From Halalkalibacter akibai JCM 9157 (lineage in GTDB: Bacteria; Bacillota; Bacilli; Bacillales; Bacillaceae_D), in NCBI RefSeq assembly GCF_000513135.1, contig NZ_BAUV01000019.1:1-64000 (forward strand): 64,000 nt of DNA, read 5' to 3'. A program made the position numbers and the translations under genes. Position 1 is the stretch's first letter. Every line of letters begins with the position of its first letter. The notes under the pieces are model-generated. The model saw only the letters and a program-made list of their open reading frames with translations, was not told the DNA's origin and did no database searches. Below are positions 17,929 to 26,114 of the stretch, piece after piece.

Positions 17929-19020
17929 ATGGAACCAAATCAGTTATTAATAGTTTTTAAACAAACGAACATGCAATTAAGCGGACATGGAAATCGAAAT
18001 GTTGGTGTTCTGAAAGAAGCGTTTGCCAATATAAGTGATTTTGATGAAAGTGATATATATGGACAAGGCAAGTGGATTGATGACTTTCAAGCGAAAATGG
18101 CTAAGTATTTGGGGAAGGAAGCAGCTGTATTTTTCCCAAGTGGGACAATGGCACAGCAGATTGCTCTTCGAATATGGTGTGATGAGAAAGAAATAAAAAA
18201 GGTAGCCTATCATCCATTATCGCATTTAGAAATTCATGAGGAAGACGGTTTAAAGGAACTTCATCAAATTAAAACTATCTTATTAGCAGAGCGGGATAGG
18301 GTCATTAGTTTGGAAGATGTTATGAATATGAAAGAAGATGTTGCTAGTTTACTACTCGAATTACCGCAAAGAGAGATTGGAGGACAGTTGCCAGATTATG
18401 AAACATTAAAATCAATTGCAGCCTTCTGTAAGGAGAAAGGGATTAAACTTCATTTAGACGGAGCTAGACTGTTTGAAATTCTTCCTTACTATAATAAAAC
18501 AGCAGTCGAAATTTCCAATTTGTTTGATAGTGTTTATGTTTCGCTTTATAAAGGAATCGGTGGGGTTGCAGGTGCAATTCTAGCAGGAGATAAAGAGTTT
18601 ATTAAAAAATCAAAAATTTGGAAAAGAAGACATGGTGGGGACTTAATAAGTTTGTATCCGTATATCGTTAGCTCTGATTATTATTTTACGAGGCGAGAAG
18701 GAAAGATGAAAGAGTACTATCAACAGGCAAAAGAACTTGCATGGTTGTTTAACCAATGTACTCAGATTTCAACAAAACCAGAAGAACCAGTTTCTAATAT
18801 GTTTCACGTTCATATTGCAGCTGAAAAGTCGAAGGTTGAAGAGATCTTAGTTGATATTATGAAGGAGACAGGAATTGGGATCACATCTAACTTAAAAGAA
18901 ATAGATGAACGACATTGTTATTTTGAGCTTAGTATCGGGGATCAATACGGTAAAATAGAAAAAGCAAAAAGAGAAAGCGTAGTTCATCTTTTGAATAAAA
19001 AGATGAATGAGTGCACATGA
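17929..19020 (+). CDS. Threonine aldolase / beta-eliminating lyase family protein
   Basis: 363 residues. It is a PLP-dependent fold type I enzyme: G-H-G-N-R-N-V-G near the start, F-F-P-S-G-T-M-A-Q-Q for phosphate binding, L-H-L-D-G-A-R with the conserved Asp, and the Schiff-base lysine in S-L-Y-K-G-I-G-G (about residue 208). Relatives cleave threonine or allo-threonine to glycine and acetaldehyde. AAAGGGATG precedes the ATG at 17929. It is a stand-alone gene. Confidence 0.87.
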   Translation: MEPNQLLIVFKQTNMQLSGHGNRNVGVLKEAFANISDFDESDIYGQGKWIDDFQAKMAKYLGKEAAVFFPSGTMAQQIALRIWCDEKEIKKVAYHPLSHLEIHEEDGLKELHQIKTILLAERDRVISLEDVMNMKEDVASLLLELPQREIGGQLPDYETLKSIAAFCKEKGIKLHLDGARLFEILPYYNKTAVEISNLFDSVYVSLYKGIGGVAGAILAGDKEFIKKSKIWKRRHGGDLISLYPYIVSSDYYFTRREGKMKEYYQQAKELAWLFNQCTQISTKPEEPVSNMFHVHIAAEKSKVEEILVDIMKETGIGITSNLKEIDERHCYFELSIGDQYGKIEKAKRESVVHLLNKKMNECT

Positions 19021-19108
19021 ATTTCTTATTTATTTAGTTTAATTTAATAGTTTCTAGTATAATGATGTTGTTAACTATAATTTGAAAGGTAAAGGAGGTG
19101 TTAGTGTA

Positions 19109-20593
19109 GTGACAGAATCCTATCAGTTTAACCAGTTTTATGATAGTTTAAAAGAGGCATCTGACCATGTTCTCGCGGTCGTTAGTAAACAAATTAACGT
19201 CAATACATTTTGTGTGGCAAGCAATGATAGAACAACGAGTTTAATATTTAGTGCCTTTCATCGTAATGAGCATTTATTTGATCCGAATACACAATTGAAC
19301 TTTCTAGATGCTTACTGAAGCATTATTATTGCAGCAGGACGGGATCCTGTTGTCATAAATGATACTTCGGCTCATACCGTTGCCTCAAAGTTAGAAGTAA
19401 CAAATTTACTTAATATTAAAAGCTTCTTAGGTGTGCCCATTATTTTAAAAACAGGTGAAATATACGGAACTCTTTGTGCTATTGATACATCCTTGTATAC
19501 TTTTCAAGAAAAGGATATTTTATTGCTCCAGTCGATGGCTTCTTTTCTTGCTTATTTTATTGAGTTAGAGAACGCTGAGAACCTCTATCGTCAAATTGTC
19601 GAGAAGTCACCTGATGGCATTATGGTTGAGAAAGAAGGAAAGCTCATTTACGCCAACCCGGCAACGGCAGAACTCTACGGAAAGTCACTAGAAGATAACT
19701 TAATTGGAGAACTGATTTCAGATATTTTATTGCCAGGTGAAGAGTCTAATATCTCGGAAAATCAGAAATTAGCTTGTGAACACCCTCCTATCCACGTATC
19801 TGAAAAGAAACTAATGAAAGCAGATGGCACATCTCTTAGTATCGAAACAATTGAAAACTCACTTTCTTACAAGGGAGAAGCAGCAACTCAGATAATGGTT
19901 CGCGATATTACATATCGAAAACAAATAGAAGATCTAATAAATAACTCTGAGAAACTATCGGTAGCAGGACAACTAGCGGCTGGTGTTGCGCATGAGATTA
20001 GAAATCCTCTTACTGGTATAAAAGGCTTTATTCAGCTCCTCAAAGCAACGACGAGTGAAAATGCTCAATACTACGACATTATTATGTCAGAAGTTGAGCG
20101 TATCAACGAGATTGTAAATGAGTTTCTATATTTAGCTAAACCAGAAATCCCACATGTAAAGAAACAAGATTTACTCGTTCTTATAAATGAAGTTGTCATG
20201 CTTTTAAATACACAAGCTATTTTAAAAAACGTTCAAATCCACATTGATTGTAATGAAATACCCTTGATTTATTGTGAAAGCAATCAAATTAAACAAGTTT
20301 TAATTAATATTGTAAAAAATGCTATCGAGATTATGCCAGATGGTGGCAACGTATGGATAACTGTTCGGCAAGAAGAAACACTTGTCAAAACAATTATTCG
20401 TGATGAAGGCAAGGGAATTCCTAAAGAGCGGTTAGTGCGACTAGGAGAACCGTTTTATACAACAAAAGAAAAAGGAACAGGTCTAGGTTTGATGGTATCT
20501 AGAAAAATTATCGAAGAACATCGAGGGACGCTGTCATTCGCTAGCACTGTCAATATAGGGACAGAGGTAACCATGATCTTACCAATTAATTAA
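19109..20593 (+). pseudogene. GAF-PAS sensor histidine kinase with in-frame TGA
   Basis: The frame starts at GTG 19109 (AAAGGAGGTG at 19090-19099) and runs unbroken to 20593 except for one TGA at 19316-19318, between ...FLDAY and SIIIAAGRDP... . It encodes a GAF domain (about residues 20-155), a PAS domain (about 165-275), the H-box A-G-V-A-H-E-I-R-N-P-L-T-G-I-K-G and an ATPase domain with N, G1 (D-E-G-K-G-I-P) and G2 (G-T-G-L-G-L) boxes. It is cytoplasmic, resembling sporulation-type sensor kinases. No response regulator is adjacent. The TGA probably replaces a Cys or Trp codon. Confidence 0.82.
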
Positions 20594-20610
20594 ACAAAAT
20601 ATGCTTTACA

Positions 20611-20647
20611 TTAGGCATCTATCTTCAAAAGGATAGATGCTTTTTTA
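20611..20647 (+). terminator. Intrinsic terminator
   Basis: GCATCTATC pairs with GATAGATGC, followed by TTTTTT. Confidence 0.85.
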
Positions 20648-20708
20648 GTGGAGCTATTGGATGATATAATAATAACATCTAAAACGAACGAAACTGAGGA
20701 GTAAAGCG

Positions 20709-21311
20709 ATGAATGAACATCAATATGATGACATGCTACAAATAAATACTGAAAGGGAAGAAGAGGGGCATCCAAATTCCCTCCATTACCATCGCTATGA
20801 GCCAACACCATATCGGGCACTGGAACTCTTCTTTAAACAATATGAAGTTAACAGCAGTGACCGTATTGTCGATTTTGGTTGTGGGAAAGGCAGGTTAATG
20901 TTTTACATCTCTTATTTTCATCAAGCTACTGTACTTGGTATTGAGATGAATGAATCACTTTATAATAAAGCCCTTTGGAATAAGCAAAATTATTTTCTGA
21001 AACATAGAGGAGAAGAAGAGACTATTCAATTTCGCTGTTGTTTAGCACAAAAATATAAAGTGCATCGGTTAGATAATCGTTTCTATTTTTTTAATCCTTT
21101 TTCAAGCAAAGTATTTATGCAGGTTATAAATAATATTCTTCGTTCAGTTGAGAAGTTTAAGCGGGAGATTAAGATTGTTTTGTACTATCCATCAGAAGAT
21201 TATATTTTCTATTTAGAGAAATACACGGCATTTGAATTGGTTAAAGAAATATCGTTAACAGAGGTTTTTCCGACAAATGCAAATGAGAGATTTCTAGTTT
21301 ATCGGTTATAA
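20709..21311 (+). CDS. Class I SAM-dependent methyltransferase
   Basis: 200 residues. The SAM-binding motif I is V-D-F-G-C-G-K-G-R at about residues 54-62, with the acidic motif II residue in V-L-G-I-E-M-N-E. F-F-N-P-F stands where motif IV would be, a pattern seen in small-molecule methyltransferases. GAGGAG precedes the ATG. The substrate is unknown and it is transcribed alone. Confidence 0.83.
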   Translation: MNEHQYDDMLQINTEREEEGHPNSLHYHRYEPTPYRALELFFKQYEVNSSDRIVDFGCGKGRLMFYISYFHQATVLGIEMNESLYNKALWNKQNYFLKHRGEEETIQFRCCLAQKYKVHRLDNRFYFFNPFSSKVFMQVINNILRSVEKFKREIKIVLYYPSEDYIFYLEKYTAFELVKEISLTEVFPTNANERFLVYRL

Positions 21312-21357
21312 CAAGATCGGAGACGTATATTCAAAGGATATATGTCTCTCTTTTAAT

Positions 21358-21372
21358 TGACAATGGTTATCA
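21358..21372 (+). promoter_or_regulatory. Fur-like iron box
   Basis: TGACAATGGTTATCA matches the 7-1-7 Fur consensus TGATAATnATTATCA with two mismatches. The overlapping sequence to about 21390 (TATCAATATCAATTATAAT) extends it. It lies about 60 bases before the heme monooxygenase start. Confidence 0.7.
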
Positions 21373-21431
21373 ATATCAATTATAATGGATAATAGGAATA
21401 TAAAGGAAAAAATGAGTGGGAGAGATGCCAT

Positions 21432-21752
21432 ATGTTAATTCAAACAAGAACAATTGTTGTGGAAAAAGGCCATAGCAACAAGGTTGTTGATCGTTTTACA
21501 GGGGAAAGTCCAATGGATTCAATGGCTGGACTTATTGATAAAACAGTCATGATTAATAGAAAAAAACAAGAACATGAAGAAGTAATGGTAATGATCCGCT
21601 GGCGCTCAGTTGAAGACTGGAAAAATTGGGAGAAGAGTGATGTCCATATTCAGGGGCATAGGCAGAATCGAGGGAAAACTCCACCGGAATATGTCATAAG
21701 TACAACCGTTAATATGTATGAAGTAGAGGCTGTTAAAGAAGGAATTAACTAA
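21432..21752 (+). CDS. hmoA: Heme-degrading monooxygenase HmoA-like (IsdG fold)
   Basis: 106 residues. The pattern V-M-I-R-W-R-S-V-E-D-W-K-N-W-E-K-S-D-x-H, then Y-V-I-S-T and N-M-Y-E-V, is that of Bacillus HmoA, an antibiotic-biosynthesis-monooxygenase fold enzyme that opens heme to release iron. It is cytoplasmic. The Fur-like box upstream fits iron-starvation control. Confidence 0.88.
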   Translation: MLIQTRTIVVEKGHSNKVVDRFTGESPMDSMAGLIDKTVMINRKKQEHEEVMVMIRWRSVEDWKNWEKSDVHIQGHRQNRGKTPPEYVISTTVNMYEVEAVKEGIN

Positions 21753-21909
21753 AACCGGAAGTGATACCAAATAAAAATGGTATCGCTTTTTTTGGGGGAA
21801 TTTTTCTGTTTTAGGCTTGTCTTTTTTGAAACTAACATTCTCTCCCCTCCGTTATATGTACGGATTCAATAACAAAGCAATCAAAAACAAATAAGAGGGT
21901 GGATATCAA

Positions 21910-22710
21910 ATGTTTACAAAGAAGAATGCAATCAAAATGATGGCTTTAACAGTAGGGGTAACAGCAATGTTAGGATTGGCTCAAGGTGCAAGTGCAGCAA
22001 CCTATGAAGTGAAAAAAGGTGATACTTTATACCGAATTGCAGCAAGCAATAAAATGACAGTGAATGAACTCAAACAAATGAACAACCTAAAAGGAAACAT
22101 TATTTTACCAGGTCAGAAAATTCAAGTGAACGATGCGGCTACTATTTCTTACCAAGTGAAAAAGGGCGATACCCTTTATAGCATTGCGACAAAGCATAAC
22201 ATGAAGGTAGCTGACCTTAAAAAGTTTAATCAATTAAAGTCAGATCGGATTTACACAGGTCAAAAATTAATTGTAAAAGGATCTCCAGTCGTTGATCAAT
22301 CAAAGCAAACGATGGCTAAAGAAATTAAATTAACTGTTCAAAAAGGCTATCAGTTTGTGAAAGAAGAGCCAGGGAAATATCAGTTATTCTCAGAAAGAGA
22401 CAAAGGCTTTTTCGTTCGAGTTGAATTAATCGACAGCAAAGCCAAAACGGCAGATTTAAAGAAAAATGCTCAAGATTACTTGAAAACAACAGGAACAGTA
22501 CAGGAAGTAAAAGATCTAAATAATGTTCATCCTTTTTATAAAGGGTCTGAATTCTACCTTCTTAGCTCAAACTCTAAAGTAAAGCAAAGCGTTGTTGTAA
22601 AGAAAGTAAACGGTCAACTAGTTAAATTTACTCTTCATTTACTTGATAAAGAAGAAGCTGAAGATATCACTCCAACGTTACTAAAACAGCTACAAACAAT
22701 TAAATTTTAA
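21910..22710 (+). CDS. Secreted protein with two LysM domains
   Basis: 266 residues. A signal peptide ends near A-S-A-A (about residue 30). Two LysM domains follow (about 31-75 and 80-125), each starting Y-x-V-K-K-G-D-T-L-Y, which bind peptidoglycan. The C-terminal 130 residues (K-G-Y-Q-F-V-K-E-E-P-G-K-Y-Q-L-F) are shared with the next gene but are not a recognised enzyme. It is probably held in the wall or spore coat. GAGGGTGG precedes the start, and a terminator follows. Confidence 0.88.
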   Translation: MFTKKNAIKMMALTVGVTAMLGLAQGASAATYEVKKGDTLYRIAASNKMTVNELKQMNNLKGNIILPGQKIQVNDAATISYQVKKGDTLYSIATKHNMKVADLKKFNQLKSDRIYTGQKLIVKGSPVVDQSKQTMAKEIKLTVQKGYQFVKEEPGKYQLFSERDKGFFVRVELIDSKAKTADLKKNAQDYLKTTGTVQEVKDLNNVHPFYKGSEFYLLSSNSKVKQSVVVKKVNGQLVKFTLHLLDKEEAEDITPTLLKQLQTIKF

Positions 22711-22712
22711 TA

Positions 22713-22754
22713 AAAGAAGCGAACAGTGCATTTGATGCTGTTCGCTTCTTTTAA
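22713..22754 (+). terminator. Intrinsic terminator
   Basis: AGAAGCGAACAG pairs with CTGTTCGCTTCT, followed by TTT. Confidence 0.87.
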
Positions 22755-22861
22755 TTTTTGGGGGAGGATAAATGGGCTTGTTCACTTGCAACTACTGTAT
22801 TTCTCGTTTCGTTACATAAATGACAACAAGAATTATTCACTAAAGAGAGGTGCGATTTGAC

Positions 22862-23934
22862 ATGTTTAATTCAAAAAAGAAAATGACACTAGCTGCTTTG
22901 ACATTAGGAGTAACAACGATGTTAGGATTTGCCTATACAACTGATGCGTCCACATACGAAGTGAAAACTGGTGACACGTTGTATAAAATAGCTCAAGAAA
23001 ATCAGCTTACAATGGATCAATTAAAGCAACTAAATCATTTGAGAAGTACACTTATTTTTCCGGGGCAGACTATTCAGCTTACTAATAGAGAGGCACCAAC
23101 TTATGAAGTCAAAAAAGGAGATACTTTGTACAGTATTGCGCGTACTCATCAAATGACTGTTACTAATCTAATGCAACTAAACGCGTTAAAATCAACTATT
23201 ATATATCCAGGTCAAAAGCTGAACGTAAATGCACTATATTCGTCAACTTATCAAGTGAAAAAAGGCGATACTCTTTACAGCATATCAAAAAATTTTCAGA
23301 TGTCGGTTGCTGAATTAAAGGAGCTAAACGGTCTTACAAATAACACTATTTTTTTAGGACAATCACTAAAGGTACAAATATTGGTAACACATTACGAGGT
23401 GGAAAAAGGAGATACCCTTTACAGCATCTCGAAAAAGTTCAATATGGAAGTAGCCCAAGTTAAGGAATTAAATCAATTAACTTCTGAAACGATTTATCCT
23501 AGTCAAAAATTAATAGTTCACTTCACCGAAAAACCAGAATCTAATGAAATTAAGATAGTTACCGAAAAAGGCTACCGGTTTGTAAAAGAGGAGCCAGGCA
23601 AATACCAATTGTTTTCTGAAAGAGATGGCCATTTTTATGTTCGAATAGAACCTCTAGGACATCATAAAAATTAATAGAATTAAAAAAACAAGCTGAAGTA
23701 TATTTAAAATCATTGGGGAATGTTAAAGAAGTAAAAGAAGTAAAAAATCTACACGATTTTTATCAAGGAGCAAAAGTGTATTTCACTAGTTCCAACTCAA
23801 CTGTACGGCAAAGTATTGTAATTAAAGAAATAAATGGTCAGTTAGTAAGGTTTACTATTCACTTACCTGATAAAGAGGAAGCTGAAGAGATAACCCCTGC
23901 TCTCTTAAAGCAACTACAGACGCTTAATTTTTAA
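22862..23934 (+). pseudogene. Secreted protein with four LysM domains, paralogue of the preceding gene, one frameshift
   Basis: The ATG at 22862 is chosen by alignment with the paralogue's N-terminus (MFNSKKKM versus MFTKKNAI). A signal peptide is followed by four LysM units, all with Y-E/Q-V-x-K-G-D-T-L-Y, then the same C-terminal domain. The frame breaks after ...EPLGHHKN near 23664-23675 in an A/T run. One restored base gives HHKNLIELKKQAEVYLK and continuous similarity to the paralogue, ending at 23934. It probably arose by tandem duplication with LysM expansion. Confidence 0.85.
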
Positions 23935-23990
23935 ATGTGAGAGTGGAGGGCTTTGTTCTTGGCGAGAATTTAGTTAGAATGATTCTTATT

Positions 23991-24106
23991 AGACGATAAA
24001 ATTGAGAATTAGTAGATAAAACAGTAAAATAGTAGATATATTTCAAAATTAGTAGATATATTAAAAAATCAGTAGATAAAATAAAAAATTAGCAGATATA
24101 CGAGGG
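23991..24106 (+). repeat. Six-unit array of 20-bp phased AT-rich repeats
   Basis: The core AGTAGATA begins at 24011, 24031, 24051 and 24071, with variants AGACGATA at 23991 and AGCAGATA at 24091: an exact 20-base period over six units. Units are flanked by A/T-rich sequence, usually AAAATT before the core. Direct repeats without unique spacers or cas genes rule out CRISPR. A similar array in the opposite orientation is at 62342-62458. Confidence 0.85.
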
Positions 24107-24155
24107 CTGAGCAGTTAAACACAAGAGCTGCTCAAGAAAAAGGAGCTTAACAATC

Positions 24156-24449
24156 GTGCAATCAAGGAAATCATTTACAGAGTTCGTTAAAGAGACTAAG
24201 CAGAGCCTGAAAGAATTTGACCCTAACAATGATCAGCATATAAAGGATATTGTGAGAAAAGCAATCCAATATTACGACTTGCAATCAACTGAAAAAGTAG
24301 AAGATCCTGAAAAAAGTGTTGAAACGCTTTATGTGGCTTCAATGATCGAGGAAAATATTCTTTCAAAAATCACGGAGCTTGCAAGCGAAAATAGTGAGTT
24401 AGACAGTATTGAGGCTCTATACAATGGATTCATTATTAGGAAACATTAA
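24156..24449 (+). CDS. Small helical protein, unknown function
   Basis: 97 residues beginning with GTG at 24156; AAAGGAG lies about 11 bases upstream. It is acidic and probably mostly helical (FVKETKQSLKEFDPN), with no signal peptide or membrane segment. The family is not recognised. It begins 50 bases after the phased repeat array and ends at a strong terminator. Confidence 0.6.
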   Translation: MQSRKSFTEFVKETKQSLKEFDPNNDQHIKDIVRKAIQYYDLQSTEKVEDPEKSVETLYVASMIEENILSKITELASENSELDSIEALYNGFIIRKH

Positions 24450-24456
24450 TTAGAAT

Positions 24457-24490
24457 GAACGCCCCCATCTTTTGGGAGGCGTTCTTTTTT
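24457..24490 (+). terminator. Intrinsic terminator
   Basis: GAACGCCCCC pairs with GGGAGGCGTTC around a short loop, followed by TTTTTT. Confidence 0.87.
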
Positions 24491-24564
24491 CATTGGAAAA
24501 ATACCGTAAATGTCAAAACTAGCATAGTAAGGATTCCTGGATTTTTCATTTTGGATCGTGTCAT
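24490..24564 (-). CDS. Possible 24-residue hydrophobic peptide
   Basis: An ATG at 24564 with a G-rich binding site (AGGGGG) opens 24 codons: a basic head MTRSKMKNPG and a hydrophobic tail I-L-T-M-L-V-L-T-F-T-V-F-F-Q. It looks like a small membrane peptide, but length and lack of a recognised family leave it uncertain. It sits in an otherwise geneless 330-base gap. Confidence 0.35.
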   Translation of the reverse strand: MTRSKMKNPGILTMLVLTFTVFFQ

Positions 24565-24778
24565 AATGAATACCCCCTTGAACTGTTTGAACTATTTGAT
24601 AATTTAACTATAGCAGGTTTTGATTATTTCAAAGTGTTTTGGTGAGATAATTTGACACAAAAGATGCATTTAGAATATAGGTTATATTTTTAGGGGAAGT
24701 ACATGTTGTTAAAGGACTAACTCACTTTGTTCACGAATAGTGATTGTAATAAATCTTTTGGAAGCAGGAGGATGAAAC

Positions 24779-25858
24779 ATGTCTAGAACCGTAAAAGTGG
24801 GAATTATTGGATGTGGCGGGATAGCAAATGGCAAGCATATGCCAAGTTTATCAAAGCTTGAACATGTTGAACTAGTGGCTTTTTCAGATGTTTTAATAGA
24901 AAGAGCAGAGAAAGCAGCTGAAGAATATGGGACTGCAGAAGCTAAAGTTTACGCTGATTATAAGGTGCTACTCATGGATGAATCTATTGAGGTCATCCAT
25001 GTCCTTACGCCAAATGATAGTCATGCTGAAATTTCTGTTGCTGCACTTAATGCCGGCAAACATGTAATGTGTGAAAAGCCGATGGCCAAAACAACTGAGG
25101 AAGCGCGAAAAATGATGGCCGCAGCCAATCGTTCAGGAAAAAAATTAACGATTGGCTATAATAATCGTTTTCGTTCAGATAGTCAGTATTTACAACAAGT
25201 TTGTGAGCGTGGAGATCTTGGGGAAGTGTATTTTGCGAAAGCGCACGCGATCCGCAGACGTGCAGTTCCGACATGGGGAGTTTTCCTCGATGGAGAAAAG
25301 CAAGGAGGGGGACCACTTATTGATATCGGGACTCATGCTTTAGATTTAACGCTATGGATGATGAACAACTACAAGCCGAAATCTGTCATGGGATCCGTAC
25401 ACTATAAGCTGAGTAAAAAGAAAAACGCGGCTAATGCGTGGGGACCATGGGATCCGGAAAAGTTTACAGTCGAAGATTCAGCCTTTGGTTTTATAACGAT
25501 GGAAAACGGGGCTACAATCATGCTTGAAGCTAGTTGGGCACTCAATTCATTAGACGTTGATGAAGCGAAATGTTCGTTAAGTGGAACAGAAGGCGGTGCT
25601 GATATGAAAGACGGCCTGCGCATTCATGGAGAAAATTTCGGGAAATTGTATACGACCAATGTGGAGTTAGATGCGGGTGGAGTGGCCTTTTATGACGGGA
25701 AAAAGGAGTCTGATGCAGACTTAGAAGCGAGAATGTGGATAGATAATATTATTCATGATACGACACCAGTGGTTAAACCTGAGCAAGCTTATGTTGTGAC
25801 TCAGATTTTAGAAGCCATTTATGAGTCGGCCAAAACAGGAAAAGCTGTATATTTTTAA
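24779..25858 (+). CDS. Gfo/Idh/MocA family NAD(P)-dependent oxidoreductase
   Basis: 359 residues. The Rossmann motif G-I-I-G-C-G-G-I-A-N-G-K-H-M-P lies at residues 9-23, C-E-K-P-M-A-K-T carries the family lysine, and I-D-I-G-T-H-A-L-D-L-T is the catalytic Asp/His region. It oxidises or reduces a sugar or cyclitol in the cytoplasm. AGGAGG precedes the start. It lies upstream of the sugar-acid kinase gene but is separated from it by a terminator-like hairpin, so co-regulation is likely but not certain. Confidence 0.88.
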   Translation: MSRTVKVGIIGCGGIANGKHMPSLSKLEHVELVAFSDVLIERAEKAAEEYGTAEAKVYADYKVLLMDESIEVIHVLTPNDSHAEISVAALNAGKHVMCEKPMAKTTEEARKMMAAANRSGKKLTIGYNNRFRSDSQYLQQVCERGDLGEVYFAKAHAIRRRAVPTWGVFLDGEKQGGGPLIDIGTHALDLTLWMMNNYKPKSVMGSVHYKLSKKKNAANAWGPWDPEKFTVEDSAFGFITMENGATIMLEASWALNSLDVDEAKCSLSGTEGGADMKDGLRIHGENFGKLYTTNVELDAGGVAFYDGKKESDADLEARMWIDNIIHDTTPVVKPEQAYVVTQILEAIYESAKTGKAVYF

Positions 25859-25948
25859 TCTAATAAAAACTCTCACTCTAACACAAGATCACTGAAAAAC
25901 CCCTTGAAAGTTTACTCAAGGAAGCTACAATGGTTCCACACGTTGCTT

Positions 25949-26000
25949 AAAGGCCACTGAGAAAAGGTGAAGTACACACCTTTTTCAGTGGCCTTCTCTA
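25949..26000 (+). terminator. Intrinsic hairpin after the oxidoreductase gene
   Basis: AAGGCCACTGA pairs with TCAGTGGCCTT, and an inner AAAAGGTG/CACCTTTT stem stacks inside it. A weak T-run follows. No other feature is seen in the gap up to 26114. Confidence 0.7.
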
Positions 26001-26114
26001 ACACGGGGGAGTTTTGGGCTGAGGAATCCAAAAGTATTCGGTAAAAAGAAGGGAAATCCTCATCACTATCGTAACTAATAAAGAACTAGCCGAAAATCAA
26101 AATGAGGTGACCAT

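Noticed and set aside
19316-19318. Selenocysteine codon in the GAF kinase
   Set aside because: No SECIS-like hairpin or selenium genes are seen, and a selenocysteine in a GAF domain has no known purpose; base error or nonsense mutation is simpler.
23991-24106. Regular 20-bp repeats as a CRISPR array
   Set aside because: Units are direct degenerate repeats at 20-base period with no separate spacers, and no cas genes are present.
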